Positions 27,076 to 36,347 of a stretch of 64,000 nucleotides of DNA are shown here, in pieces (positions within the stretch are counted from its first letter, which is position 1; every line of letters begins with the position of its first letter). The notes under the pieces are model-generated. The model saw only the letters and a list, made by a program, of their open reading frames with translations, searched no databases and was not told the DNA's origin. The DNA is from an uncultured Gammaproteobacteria bacterium (lineage in GTDB: Bacteria; Pseudomonadota; Gammaproteobacteria; Arenicellales; Poriferihabitantaceae). The stretch is from assembly GCA_937992195.1 (NCBI GenBank), contig CALKKV010000052.1:1-64000 (forward strand), read 5' to 3'. The position numbers were made by a program, and so were the translations under genes.

Positions 27076-29399
27076 ATTTTTTGCCTAACTCAAAAGATGT
27101 GGTGCTGTTAGGCGGTGGTCATGCCCATGTTATTGTGATTCGCAAATGGGCGATGGCGCCGATTGAGGGTGTCAGGTTAACGCTGATTTCGGAACAAGGG
27201 ATGACACCCTACTCTGGAATGCTTCCTGGTCTTGTTGCCGGTCACTACAGTTACACCCAAAGTCACATCGATCTACCAAGACTGTGTCAATGGGCTGGTG
27301 TTCGCTTTATTGAGAAAAGGGCAACTGGTCTGGACCCCGAGAATCAAAAAGTATTGTTAGCGGATCGTCCCGCACTGCACTACGATATCTTATCGATAGA
27401 TACCGGCGGAGCTCCTGCATTGCATACAGTAAAAGGTGCCGATCAATTCGCGACTGCTGTAAAGCCGGTATCAAGCTTTTATTCTCGCTGGCAGCAAATT
27501 GAACAAAGGCTAGACCAGAACAAGGGTGCAGGAACAATGCGAATCGGTGTTGTTGGTGCGGGCGCTGGTGGTTTTGAAATATTACTTGCCGTGCAACACC
27601 GAATTGCGAGTGCCACGCGTAGTGCTCAACACCAGCTCTACTGGATTATTCGTGGGGAAGTGCTGCCAGGCGCTACCGAACGAGTGCGAAAATTTGCACT
27701 AGAGGCCTGTAGAGAAAAAGGAATAAAGATGGAAACAAGTTTTGATGTTTCTGAGGTGAGATCCGACAGATTGCTTGCAGTGGATGGTAGGGACATCGCT
27801 TTGGATGAGGTGCTATGGTGTACTGAAGCAAAGGCCGCAGAATGGCCGGCAAAATCGGACATTGCTTGCGATGACGAAGGTTTTGTACTAACGAATGATT
27901 TTTTGCAGTCGGTTTCTCATAAAAATATATTTGCCGTCGGTGATGTTGCTGTGCAGGAAAATAATCCGCGTCCGCGTGCGGGTGTATTTGCGGTTCGTCA
28001 GGGACCGCCTCTTTTTCGAAATCTGCAACGAGCAGCGCTCGAGAAGAAACTTGTTGAGCACCATCCGCAGCATCAGTTTCTCACGCTATTATCCTTGGGC
28101 AACAAGCGGGCAATTGCGAGCAAGAGTGCGTTTAGTGTCGTGGGGGATTGGGTTTGGCAATGGAAAGACCACATTGATCAAACATTTATGAATCGGTTTA
28201 ATATGCTGCCTGAAATGCCGACGGAACCTAAGCCGCTGATTTCTCGATTGCTACAAGCAATTTATCCGGCTTCTCGGGTATTGCCGCAAAACGGTGAACC
28301 TATGCGCTGTCTCGGTTGTGGTTCGAAAGTGCCGGGCGATATTCTGAATGAAGTATTAACCAAAATCACAGCATCAGCAGATGATGGCGGTTCGAATGTT
28401 GGGTTGGGGAGCGACGATATTGCAATCGTTCTTACTAAAGGAAAGGACATTGCTCAGTCTTTGGACCAGTTGCGCGCCATTTTGGATGACCCGTGGTTGT
28501 TTGCGAGAATTGCTACATTGCACGCGTTGAGTGATTTATATGCTTCAAGTGTATTGCCTCATTCGGCTTTACTAAATGTGACTCTGCCTTTTTCCTCGGA
28601 AGCCATACTGCGTAGCGACCTGAGTCAGATTATTGATGGCGTAACATATGAGCTTGAAAGAGCAGGTGCTTTATTAATAGGCGGGCACACTACTGAAGGA
28701 GCTGAATTATCGCTCGGCCTGGCGGTTAACGGAATCTTTGGGGAGGGGGTGGATAACACGGATGTATCAACTCTAGGGAAAGGGGGCGCCGTTGCGGGGC
28801 AGGTGCTTGTTTTGTCCAAGCCGCTTGGAATTGGTGTGTTAATGGCAACACATATGCGAGGCCAACTAACTGCAAATCATCTTCAAGCCGCAGTGCAATT
28901 GATGTTATTCAGCAACAAAGAGGCGGCCAGGATCGCCTTGGAATTCGGCGCGACGTCAATGACTGATGTGACTGGGTTTGGTTTGATCGGACATTTGTCG
29001 GAGGTTCTGCTTCAGTCTAGCTGCAGTGCTGTACTGTCGCCCTCTGAAATACCTGTCTTGAAACCAGCGCATCTTTTGGCGCAGTCTGGGCAGCACAGTT
29101 CACTCTATCAGGCAAATCTGCGCTACTCACGATATTGTGACGACGAGAGTGCTGAAATACTCCGAGAAAACTGCCCTCTAGCTTTTGATCCGCAGACTTC
29201 TGGAGGCCTGTTGTTTAGCTTACCCGAATCCCATGCTGCCAGTTGTTTGGAAATGCTGCATCTTGCAGGGTATTCTGAAGCCTCGGTTATTGGAAAGTTG
29301 CAAGAGGAAGGCTCTGCATTGTCCCGGTCTTCGGCGGCGAAAACTGAATGTATTCGGGTTGTTACCGGAGCGTCCGCCTGGTCAACTGCGTATAATTGA
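27072..29399 (+). CDS. selD: Fused NADH dehydrogenase-like flavoprotein and selenide, water dikinase (SelD)
   Basis: 775 residues from a TTG start overlapping the selU stop (TTGA). The N-terminal domain (about 1-370) is an FAD-dependent NDH-2-like oxidoreductase: VVLLGGGHAHVIVIRKWA, MRIGVVGAGAGGFEILLAV and IFAVGDVAVQENNPRPRAGV. After a linker, the SelD domain has RCLGCGSKVPGDIL with the catalytic Cys (near residue 416) and Lys, DDIAIVL, LLIGGHTTEGAE, VLVLSKPLGIGVLMATHM, MTDVTGFGLIGHLSE and DPQTSGGLLF. It makes selenophosphate for SelU; the flavoprotein half may reduce a selenium species or a quinone (unproven). This fusion is known in other bacteria. The catalytic position is Cys, not selenocysteine. 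Confidence 0.94.
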   Translation: MNFLPNSKDVVLLGGGHAHVIVIRKWAMAPIEGVRLTLISEQGMTPYSGMLPGLVAGHYSYTQSHIDLPRLCQWAGVRFIEKRATGLDPENQKVLLADRPALHYDILSIDTGGAPALHTVKGADQFATAVKPVSSFYSRWQQIEQRLDQNKGAGTMRIGVVGAGAGGFEILLAVQHRIASATRSAQHQLYWIIRGEVLPGATERVRKFALEACREKGIKMETSFDVSEVRSDRLLAVDGRDIALDEVLWCTEAKAAEWPAKSDIACDDEGFVLTNDFLQSVSHKNIFAVGDVAVQENNPRPRAGVFAVRQGPPLFRNLQRAALEKKLVEHHPQHQFLTLLSLGNKRAIASKSAFSVVGDWVWQWKDHIDQTFMNRFNMLPEMPTEPKPLISRLLQAIYPASRVLPQNGEPMRCLGCGSKVPGDILNEVLTKITASADDGGSNVGLGSDDIAIVLTKGKDIAQSLDQLRAILDDPWLFARIATLHALSDLYASSVLPHSALLNVTLPFSSEAILRSDLSQIIDGVTYELERAGALLIGGHTTEGAELSLGLAVNGIFGEGVDNTDVSTLGKGGAVAGQVLVLSKPLGIGVLMATHMRGQLTANHLQAAVQLMLFSNKEAARIALEFGATSMTDVTGFGLIGHLSEVLLQSSCSAVLSPSEIPVLKPAHLLAQSGQHSSLYQANLRYSRYCDDESAEILRENCPLAFDPQTSGGLLFSLPESHAASCLEMLHLAGYSEASVIGKLQEEGSALSRSSAAKTECIRVVTGASAWSTAYN

Positions 29400-29411
29400 T
29401 TTGAGATATTC

Positions 29412-30005
29412 ATGAAAACTGTTTCTATACCTCTGTTTCCCCTAGGGCTCGTATTGTTCCCAGGAGGTGTTTTGCCTCTGCGAATATTTGAGCCGCGTTA
29501 CCTCACCATGATTGGCGAATGTATGAAAAACGGATCTCCTTTTGGTGTTGTACTGGCGACACCCGGGGCCGATTCATCGCAAAAGGGTGGCTTTCATACG
29601 GTTGGTACATTGGCACAGATAGAGGACTTTGATCAACTTGAAGATGGCTTTTTAGGCGTAACTTCTCGAGGAACCAGTCGGTTTTCTGTCCAGGATTTCT
29701 ATCTACAAGACGACCAGTTAATTGTGGCAGAGGTCGAGATATTAAATATTGAAGAGCAAGAGGAAGCACAAGCGGCGGAGGTTGCAAAGATGACAACATT
29801 TCTGCGCAAACTTTCAGAGCAGGAAGATTTAAAAGATTGGGCTGAAACTCTCAGACCAGATTGGAGCAACCAGCACTGGATTAGCTGCCGGCTATCGGAG
29901 CTGCTGCCGTTGTCTACAGATAGCAGGCAGGCGTTGCTGGAAATGTCCTCTGGCAAAAGACTGACCAAACTCTCCAAAGTAATGCAAGAGAATAATATGA
30001 TCTAA
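29412..30005 (+). CDS. LON substrate-binding domain protein
   Basis: 197 residues forming only the N-terminal domain of Lon protease, with no ATPase or peptidase part. It begins IPLFPLGLVLFPGGVLPLRI and continues FEPRYLTMI, FGVVLATPG and VGTLAQIEDFDQLEDG, as in stand-alone LonN proteins. It lies 12 bp after the selD fusion and probably belongs to the same transcript. Its cellular role is not established for this family. Confidence 0.9.
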   Translation: MKTVSIPLFPLGLVLFPGGVLPLRIFEPRYLTMIGECMKNGSPFGVVLATPGADSSQKGGFHTVGTLAQIEDFDQLEDGFLGVTSRGTSRFSVQDFYLQDDQLIVAEVEILNIEEQEEAQAAEVAKMTTFLRKLSEQEDLKDWAETLRPDWSNQHWISCRLSELLPLSTDSRQALLEMSSGKRLTKLSKVMQENNMI

Positions 30006-30022
30006 CTTCAAATTAGGTTATT

Positions 30023-30042
30023 GCGGTGAATAGTTTCACCGC
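30023..30042 (+). terminator. Stem-loop after the cmoB-selU-selD-LON genes
   Basis: GCGGTGAA, loop TAGT, TTCACCGC, extended by partly matching ATT...AAT flanks. It begins 17 bases after the LON-domain stop codon. No T-run follows directly, so it may be a Rho-type or weak terminator. Confidence 0.5.
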
Positions 30043-30171
30043 GCAATCTTAGTTTGTGCGATTCTCTAGAACGCGAACTGCCTTCTGGGCTATCGTGGCA
30101 GAACTGTTAATCAATGCGTTGTATTTTTTATCAGTGATACACTTGTGATCCCAATTTCATGACAAATAAAA

Positions 30172-30528
30172 ATGACTATTCAACGATATGAGTCTGGCGA
30201 ACGAATGAGCCAGATGGTTGTTCACGGAAATACAATCTATCTTGCTGGCCAAGTAGCGCAGAAAGCGGGTGGCGAGAGTGTTGCGAATCAAACCTCGAAT
30301 ATTCTTGAGCAAATTGATGGCTTGCTAGCAACGGTAGGATCAGATAAATCTCACTTGCTGACCGCGACCATATGGATTGCGGATATCGCAGATTTTGCGG
30401 AAATGAATGGAGTGTGGGATAGCTGGGTAAGTCCGGGGAATGCCCCCTGCAGGGCATGTGTCGAAGCTAAGCTCGCTGCGCCAAAATTTACCGTAGAAAT
30501 AATGGTTACCGCGGCGTTACCCAATTAG
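30172..30528 (+). CDS. RidA/YjgF-family protein
   Basis: A 118-residue single-domain protein of the Rid family, whose RidA members hydrolyse reactive enamines and imines from PLP enzymes. YLAGQVAQKAG, NILEQIDGLLATVGSDKSHLL and CRACVEAKLAAPKFTVEI are characteristic; the Arg in CRACVEA matches the catalytic Arg105. It may belong to a Rid subgroup rather than RidA itself, since the N-terminus (MTIQRYESGERMSQMVVHG) differs from the archetype. It stands alone and converges on glmS. Confidence 0.88.
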   Translation: MTIQRYESGERMSQMVVHGNTIYLAGQVAQKAGGESVANQTSNILEQIDGLLATVGSDKSHLLTATIWIADIADFAEMNGVWDSWVSPGNAPCRACVEAKLAAPKFTVEIMVTAALPN

Positions 30529-30546
30529 ATTATCTGTTTACAGTCC

Positions 30547-30575
30547 AGTGTTGCTATTTTTTTGATAACAACACT
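30547..30575. terminator. Putative terminator between convergent ridA-like gene and glmS
   Basis: AGTGTTG (30547-30553) pairs with CAACACT (30569-30575); inside the stem, TAT and ATA can extend the pairing around a T-rich loop. Its place between two convergent genes fits a shared terminator, but no strong T-run follows on either strand. Confidence 0.45.
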
Positions 30576-30591
30576 ACTACTGGCCAGAAAA

Positions 30592-32415
30592 CTATTCGAC
30601 GGTAACGCTCTTAGCGAGGTTTCTTGGTTGATCGACATCACGGCCCATAATCACCGCACAGTGATAGGCGAATAACTGCAATGTGATGCCCATTATTAAA
30701 GGATGCAAGAATTCATGACATGGAGGGAAATGGATAACATCATTGGCGAGTTCGGCAATTTCAGGCGACGGCGAGTTTGTTACCGCAATTACCGGCCCTT
30801 TTCGTGCCTTAATTTCCTGTAAAGAGGAAAGCGACTTATCCAATAGGTCATTGTCTGGTAATAGGACAATTGTGGGTGTCTCGGGATCTATCAAGGCAAG
30901 CGGGCCGTGCTTGAGCTCAGAAGCAGGGTACGCTTCAGCATGAATATACGAAATTTCTTTAAGTTTTAACGCGCCTTCAAGCGCGATGGGGTAGGCATCA
31001 GTGCGCCCGATGTAGAACATGCTTTTAGCCACGCAGTATTTTTTGGATAGTTCAGCAATATGCGCATCTTGATCGAGTGTTTCCGTTATCTTTTCCGGAC
31101 ACTGCTCCAGTGCGTCGACTAACACGTTACCATATTGCGGTGAGACGTCATGAATTCTGCCAAGCTGCAAAGCGAGCAACATAAATGAAGTGAGCATGCT
31201 GGAAAATGCCTTGGTTGAAGCAACCGACACCTCCGGACCTGCGTGCATATATATACCGCCATCAACTTCGCGCGCAATGGTGCTACCAACGACGTTGTTG
31301 ACGCCTAAAACACGACCACCCTTACGTTTGATCTCACGGACCGCCGCAAGGGTGTCAAAGGTTTCCCCGGATTGGCTAGCAACAATATAGAGTGTGTCAG
31401 ATTCGATTAACGGGTTTCGATAGCGAAATTCAGCTGCTGGTTCGGCGCTGGCAGGGAGTCTTGCGAGCTGTTCGATACAATTCGCACCGCACATTGCAGC
31501 ATAGTATGCCGTTCCGCATCCTAGAAGCTTTATTCGTTTTATATCTAGTAGCTCACGCGGTGTAAGATTGAGACCACCCAGACGTGCTGTGCTGAATCGA
31601 TGGTCAAGTCTGCCCCGAATTGTTCGTGCCACTGAACGTGGCTGTTCAAATATTTCTTTAAGCAAATAGTGGCGATAACCTTCGAGTTCGAGAGTACCTG
31701 CATCATGACTAATAGTGATCGAGTCTCGTGTTGCGCTTAACGCTTCGAGTGTACTAAGCTGAAAAGACTTTTGGTCAACAGCCACTAGTTCACCATCGTC
31801 GAGATGAACAACTTCCCGTGTATGACTCAAGATTGCATTGGCATCAGAGGTGACAAACATTTCTTTTTCGCCAATTCCAACAATAACTGGGCTACCATTG
31901 CGTGCTGCAACCAGCTCTCCCGGTCTCTCTGCATCCATCACAACCAGCCCATAGGTACCGGTTACTTGGAGTAAAGCTTGTCTGACTGATTCCAGCAGAG
32001 TGTCTGCCGGGGTATCTGCAATCAAATGTGCAAGCACCTCGCTGTCTGTTTGTGAGCTAAATTCGGTGCCGGTGGCTTCCATTGCTTTTCTTAGCGCTGA
32101 AGCATTTTCAATGATGCCATTGTGTATGATCGCAATATTATTTGAAGCGCTTAAATGAGGATGTGCGTTTTCGTCGGTCGCTTCACCATGTGTTGCCCAG
32201 CGTGTATGTCCCATTCCGCTTTTACCAGCAACTTTGGCTGGTAGCTTCTTTTCTAATTGCGATAGCTTTCCAGCGGCACGATGCACGTTGATTTTATTTC
32301 TGCTGTGTAATGCGATGCCGGATGAGTCGTATCCACGATATTCAAGGCGACGAAGTCCGGCCACTAAGATAGGGGCAGCGCTCCGATTTCCTGTATAGGC
32401 GATAATTCCGCACAT
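30592..32415 (-). CDS. glmS: Glutamine-fructose-6-phosphate aminotransferase (isomerising)
   Basis: A 607-residue enzyme making glucosamine 6-phosphate, the first step to UDP-GlcNAc. The N-terminal glutaminase domain starts MCGIIAYTG with nucleophile Cys2 and has GMGHTRWATHG; two SIS domains follow (SQSGETFDTLAAV and ISYIHAEAYPASELKHGPLAL) with C-terminal RNLAKSVTVE. It lies 49 bp downstream of a small unknown gene on the same strand, and glmU is not next to it. No glmS ribozyme is expected in this lineage and there is little room for one. Confidence 0.97.
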   Translation of the reverse strand: MCGIIAYTGNRSAAPILVAGLRRLEYRGYDSSGIALHSRNKINVHRAAGKLSQLEKKLPAKVAGKSGMGHTRWATHGEATDENAHPHLSASNNIAIIHNGIIENASALRKAMEATGTEFSSQTDSEVLAHLIADTPADTLLESVRQALLQVTGTYGLVVMDAERPGELVAARNGSPVIVGIGEKEMFVTSDANAILSHTREVVHLDDGELVAVDQKSFQLSTLEALSATRDSITISHDAGTLELEGYRHYLLKEIFEQPRSVARTIRGRLDHRFSTARLGGLNLTPRELLDIKRIKLLGCGTAYYAAMCGANCIEQLARLPASAEPAAEFRYRNPLIESDTLYIVASQSGETFDTLAAVREIKRKGGRVLGVNNVVGSTIAREVDGGIYMHAGPEVSVASTKAFSSMLTSFMLLALQLGRIHDVSPQYGNVLVDALEQCPEKITETLDQDAHIAELSKKYCVAKSMFYIGRTDAYPIALEGALKLKEISYIHAEAYPASELKHGPLALIDPETPTIVLLPDNDLLDKSLSSLQEIKARKGPVIAVTNSPSPEIAELANDVIHFPPCHEFLHPLIMGITLQLFAYHCAVIMGRDVDQPRNLAKSVTVE

Positions 32416-32464
32416 ATTGGTTTCTTCCGATAAAGGTTGGATAAAGATACGGTTGAGGTTCTAT

Positions 32465-32737
32465 TCAACCGTAGATAATTCGACGTATTTGTCTTTCGCT
32501 GAGCACGGGCGCCGGGAAACGTCGTTCTAACAGCTCCTCCTGAATAAGGCGGTATGCGGTTTTATTTGGTACTCCGATTTCCTGTAATTCACGATGACGC
32601 TGGTGTATAAATGATTCGTAACTTTGATCGTTATAGGCCAGTACTTCTGCGATCAATTGCGAAGCAACCGAGTCGGAGATACCAAAATGCCCGGATAGAT
32701 GGCGAATCAGTTCTTTTTGGCTTCCTGTTGGTATCAT
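32465..32737 (-). CDS. Small protein of unknown function upstream of glmS
   Basis: 90 residues from ATG 32737 (MIPTGSQKELIRHLSGHFG...). The open frame extends to 32851, but that part would overlap the divergent gene's start and reads as unlikely protein. The sequence is helical and charged with no signal peptide, membrane segment or Cys pair. Features such as SQLIAEVLAYNDQSYESFI and PNKTAYRLIQEELLERRF suggest a compact helical domain. I do not recognise the family. It is on the glmS strand 49 bp upstream, so co-transcription is likely. Confidence 0.65.
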   Translation of the reverse strand: MIPTGSQKELIRHLSGHFGISDSVASQLIAEVLAYNDQSYESFIHQRHRELQEIGVPNKTAYRLIQEELLERRFPAPVLSERQIRRIIYG

Positions 32738-32842
32738 CGTAATATAGTAATTTATTTGAAAACATTTAATCAATTTCTGCCCGAATTCGGGTAGATGACG
32801 CCATTTTATAGCATTTGATTCTCCAGTATCCACAATTTCAGC

Positions 32843-33709
32843 ATGAAACAAAAAATATCTGAAGAGGTTCCTATCGTTCTTTGTGGTTGCGGAGAAATGG
32901 GTTTGCCTATGGCAAAGCGCTTGCAGATTGCGCGATTAAACGTTCGCGGGTTCGATATTCGGTCCCAAGAAGAGTTTCGAAACTGTGGGATCTCCATGTG
33001 CGGATCCTCAGAAGCACGGCAGTGCGAAGTTTTGATAAGTGTTGTGAGAGATGCGGCGGAGACAGATGAGCTGTGTTTTGGTGAACAAGGGATGTTTGTT
33101 GGAGAGAGTTATCCACGAATTCTGATTGTGTGTTCTACCCTGGTTCCGAGTTATCTATCTCAGTTAGGTACAAGTCTTCCCGGCGATGTAGAACTTGTTG
33201 ATGCGCCAATGTCTGGTGCGTCAGTTGCTGCGATCGAGGGCAACCTGACTTTTATGTTGGGCGGTAAAATGGAAACCCTCGATTATCTTAAACCCATTTT
33301 TAGCGCCATGGGAAAGCAGCTGTTTTATGCGGGAAATGTGGGCGCAGGAATGACGCTTAAAGTTTTAAATAATTACGTTGCGGCTACTTCGGTGGTTGCA
33401 GTTAGAAGAGTACTAAATGCTGCAAACCATGTTGGTATAGACCAGAAATTATTGCGTGAGGTGATGTCTAAGAGCTCAGGGGAAACCTGGTTTGGTAATA
33501 GGTTTGAAGACATCGAATGGGCGCAGGAGGGCTATGCAGCAGATAACACCATTGGTATTCTCGAGAAAGACGTGCAATGCGCTTTGAGCGTACTGGTCAA
33601 TCAAGAACACAATCCACATCCTGAAGACGAAGAGACGCTTGAAATAGAAAGCAAGTTTGATAATGCTCTGATTTCCTCGCTTCAGAATATGCGAGGTCAA
33701 ACCAACTAA
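32843..33709 (+). CDS. NAD(P)-dependent beta-hydroxyacid dehydrogenase (3-hydroxyisobutyrate dehydrogenase-like)
   Basis: A 288-residue protein with an N-terminal Rossmann motif VLCGCGEMGLPMAKRL, the substrate motif VDAPMSGASVAAIEGNLTFMLGG and GNVGAGMTLKVLNNYVAA, where the Lys is the family's catalytic residue. It oxidises or reduces a short beta-hydroxyacid; the substrate (3-hydroxyisobutyrate, tartronate semialdehyde or similar) cannot be told from sequence. It is followed after 15 bp by a glutathione transferase and is divergent from the small gene before glmS. Confidence 0.86.
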   Translation: MKQKISEEVPIVLCGCGEMGLPMAKRLQIARLNVRGFDIRSQEEFRNCGISMCGSSEARQCEVLISVVRDAAETDELCFGEQGMFVGESYPRILIVCSTLVPSYLSQLGTSLPGDVELVDAPMSGASVAAIEGNLTFMLGGKMETLDYLKPIFSAMGKQLFYAGNVGAGMTLKVLNNYVAATSVVAVRRVLNAANHVGIDQKLLREVMSKSSGETWFGNRFEDIEWAQEGYAADNTIGILEKDVQCALSVLVNQEHNPHPEDEETLEIESKFDNALISSLQNMRGQTN

Positions 33710-33724
33710 ATATAGAAACTTAAT

Positions 33725-34354
33725 ATGTTGAAATTATTTGGATTATTCCCATCGCGATCGAATCGCGTACATTGGGCGCTGGAAGAAATTGGTGCGCCGT
33801 ATGAATTTTATCATTTAGATTTCGCTGCCGGAGAGGCGCAGTCCTCTGTATTTCTTGCCTTGAATCCCGGAGGAAAAATTCCGGTGTTACAGGACGGGGA
33901 GCTGACGCTGACTGAATCGGGCGCTATCTGTAATTACCTTGGCGATAAGTACTCAGACTCTGGTCTGGTGCCCGAATCAGGATCTCAATTGCGTGCTGTA
34001 TATGATCAATGGATGTTCTTTGTTCAGTCAGAACTCGAGCAGCCGATGTGGACCAAGGCAAAACATAAATTTGCAATACCGAAAACATATCGTGTTGCGG
34101 GAATAAATCCGACGGCTGAATGGGAGTTTTCGAAGGCGGTAGAGGTTCTGTCAAAGGGTCTTGGTGAAAATGACTGTATTCTTGGCGACACATTTAGTAT
34201 GGCCGATATCATGATCAGTCATACTTTGGGTTGGGCAAAGATTGCGAATTTTGAGATCGAGCAAGAGAATGTGCGTGCGTATTTAGATCGTCAGCTATCT
34301 CGTCCAGCAGTAGCAAGAATGGCTGAAAAAGAGCGGCTCTCGTTACCTAAATAA
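33725..34354 (+). CDS. Glutathione S-transferase family protein
   Basis: 209 residues: an N-terminal thioredoxin-like domain (LKLFGLFPSRSNRVHWALEEIG, then NPGGKIPVLQDGELTLTESGAI with the cis-Pro and the ES glutathione gamma-glutamyl site) followed by the all-helical C-terminal domain with FSMADIMISHTLGW. The substrate is unknown. It is probably co-transcribed with the preceding dehydrogenase and convergent with the AotO-like gene. Confidence 0.9.
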   Translation: MLKLFGLFPSRSNRVHWALEEIGAPYEFYHLDFAAGEAQSSVFLALNPGGKIPVLQDGELTLTESGAICNYLGDKYSDSGLVPESGSQLRAVYDQWMFFVQSELEQPMWTKAKHKFAIPKTYRVAGINPTAEWEFSKAVEVLSKGLGENDCILGDTFSMADIMISHTLGWAKIANFEIEQENVRAYLDRQLSRPAVARMAEKERLSLPK

Positions 34355-34412
34355 CGAACATTCTTTTTCTTGAAATTGTTGCGTTAACGTAAACCGAAGA
34401 AATAGCTAGTAG

Positions 34413-35552
34413 CTAGTCTTCCAGTAGGTAATCTCCTCGGGAGAGGAGAGGTGCTTTGCCAACTATTTTAGCGATCGAGCAACCCTGCCAGACATACTTG
34501 TTGGTGTTCATTGAAAGTACGATGCCGTCGGTTCCTGCTTTAATTTCTTTTGTCGCGATAAATGCCTGATCCCCTTCCAGCGCGATTAACTCCGCAACGG
34601 TTTGACCTGTTTCGACGTAGTCACCTAATGCGACTTTGTAGTTTAGCAGTCCAGCTTCCGTTACCCTTAACACTTCAGTCGCATTGAGCGGGTAGGGTAT
34701 GAGGCGCTCGGAACCAGGCGTTCCAGCATCGCCGTCAATTAAGCCCTCAGACTGAAAAAAACAAAACAGGCCGTTGGCATCCTGGGTGCCGAAAGTGTTG
34801 TTAACATCGCATTTTCCACGCAGTTCAATGGTGCAGGCAGTAGGGGGAGAAGGAAAAGGGTGGTCGGAAAAATGACGGGACGCATTGATCCATAGAAGCG
34901 GCCAGACCTCGTCAAACGATCCACCGCCGCTATCTTCTGCGGTCAATATTGCTTTAGCGTCAATCCACTGACTCAATGAAATCATTTGCTGATTGCAATG
35001 CGGGGACGAGAAAATATGTACCAGCGATAAATCATCGCAATGCAGATCAAACACATAGTCTGAATCATATGCTTCTAACATAACTGCGCGGCGCTGCTGC
35101 ATTCTGGCGCTGGTAAATTGATCCGAGGACAGCCATGTTTTTACCGCCTCACGAATAATCAAGCGATTTTCCTCAGCATCCTTGGTGAGCTTGCCTGCAA
35201 CATCTTCCTTAATTGCTGCGAACAAGTCTGGCCAGTTGCGATTGAAATTAACCCCGGAAGCAATATCGTATCGTCCTTGATGCATGCCAAATTCGACGTT
35301 GGCCATGCCCAATGGATTTACCATTGGATAGACAACAAATTCAGCAGAGAGGTTGCCGTTTCTGTCCGCTTCGATCAGTTTGGGTAGAAGTGAACAAAGA
35401 GCCATGATGCCAGGCTGTTCGTCTGCGTGGAGCGCGCCTTGTAGAAATACTTTTTTTTGCACGTTCTCCGGCCCCAAACGATAGCCGATTAGCTGTGTGG
35501 TGCGTCCCGGGCCATCGCCGTGAATTGTTGTGATGAGCTTTTCTAATGTCAT
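34413..35552 (-). CDS. aotO: AotO-like M14-family hydrolase (succinylglutamate desuccinylase/aspartoacylase family)
   Basis: A 379-residue zinc carboxypeptidase-fold protein with GALHADEQPGIMAL (zinc ligands His42 and Glu45), VNPLGMANVEFG, NFNRNWPDLF and VFDLHCDD (third zinc ligand His). The C-terminal part GDYVETGQTVAELIALEGD resembles a lipoyl/barrel-like lobe common in this family. It is the last gene of an aot-like operon, starting 3 bp after the permease, as aotO is in Pseudomonas aeruginosa. An acylated or conjugated arginine/ornithine is the plausible substrate, by inference. Confidence 0.82.
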   Translation of the reverse strand: MTLEKLITTIHGDGPGRTTQLIGYRLGPENVQKKVFLQGALHADEQPGIMALCSLLPKLIEADRNGNLSAEFVVYPMVNPLGMANVEFGMHQGRYDIASGVNFNRNWPDLFAAIKEDVAGKLTKDAEENRLIIREAVKTWLSSDQFTSARMQQRRAVMLEAYDSDYVFDLHCDDLSLVHIFSSPHCNQQMISLSQWIDAKAILTAEDSGGGSFDEVWPLLWINASRHFSDHPFPSPPTACTIELRGKCDVNNTFGTQDANGLFCFFQSEGLIDGDAGTPGSERLIPYPLNATEVLRVTEAGLLNYKVALGDYVETGQTVAELIALEGDQAFIATKEIKAGTDGIVLSMNTNKYVWQGCSIAKIVGKAPLLSRGDYLLED

Positions 35553-35555
35553 ACT

Positions 35556-36314
35556 TTAGCGAATATAGTTTGGTTTGAACTTGATTTTCACATTATTGCC
35601 ATTGTGTAAGTGACGGTTGAGTCGACTATTGATTAAGCCTGCAATAAAGAAAATGACAACTGAGATGGCTAAAAAGTAGAGAGCCGCCACCGAGAAGTGC
35701 AGAAAGATATTGTAGTCGCGCTCAAAGAGCTCTCCAGCCATATTCATTAAATCTTTCTGTTCATTAATTACAGGTAAAGTGAAATAGACGATTGCAGTTG
35801 AATGAAACAGGAAAATAACTTCATTGGTATACGCAGGCCAGGCAAGGCGAATCATATTTGGCCAGGTCACTGACCGAAAGGTTTGCCATTGACTCATACC
35901 GACAGCTTTTGCTGCTTCGGTTTCGCCTTTTGAAACCGTACGAAGAGAGCCGTAAAATATCTCCGCAGCATAGGCGCTGGTATTGAATACCAGTACCAGT
36001 GGACCCAGAAACAAGGGGTGTAGAACAATGTCATCAATTCCCCACGGTTTCCAATAGGCACGGTTCATGGAAAGAGCGATGGAGTAAAACATAAAAAACT
36101 GGATAAAAAGAGGAGAGCCTCTGAATGCATAGATATAACCGCGACATATATTCGAGACAAAGTAGTTTTTCGAGTTCTTTCCGAGGGCTAAGGCAACTGC
36201 GATAGGAAAGCCGAGCGGAATCGAAGCTAGCGCAAAATAGATATTAAACATCGCAGGTTTTGCCAGAATAGCAATATCCTGGATGACTGCATTGTTACTT
36301 AGCCATTCAAACAT
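35556..36314 (-). CDS. aotM: ABC transporter permease, arginine/ornithine/histidine type (AotM/HisM-like)
   Basis: A 252-residue inner-membrane protein with several membrane segments and the polar amino-acid permease signature GSLRTVSKGETEAAKAVGMSQWQTF (EAA loop contacting the ATPase). It begins FEWLSNNAVIQDIAILAKP and has RGYIYAFRGSPLFIQFFMFY. With AotQ it forms the membrane channel. Gaps to its neighbours are 33 and 3 bp, so it is in the operon. Confidence 0.9.
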   Translation of the reverse strand: MFEWLSNNAVIQDIAILAKPAMFNIYFALASIPLGFPIAVALALGKNSKNYFVSNICRGYIYAFRGSPLFIQFFMFYSIALSMNRAYWKPWGIDDIVLHPLFLGPLVLVFNTSAYAAEIFYGSLRTVSKGETEAAKAVGMSQWQTFRSVTWPNMIRLAWPAYTNEVIFLFHSTAIVYFTLPVINEQKDLMNMAGELFERDYNIFLHFSVAALYFLAISVVIFFIAGLINSRLNRHLHNGNNVKIKFKPNYIR

Positions 36315-36347
36315 GCGTCACGTTGGAAAAGACGTTTATGATAGCCA

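Noticed and set aside
28300..28350. Selenocysteine codon in the SelD active site
   Set aside because: The position reads TGT (Cys) in CLGCGSK; no in-frame TGA or insertion element is present.
32738..32851. Longer form of the small protein upstream of glmS (start at 32851)
   Set aside because: The added residues overlap the start of the divergent dehydrogenase gene and do not look like a conserved N-terminus; ATG 32737 is preferred.
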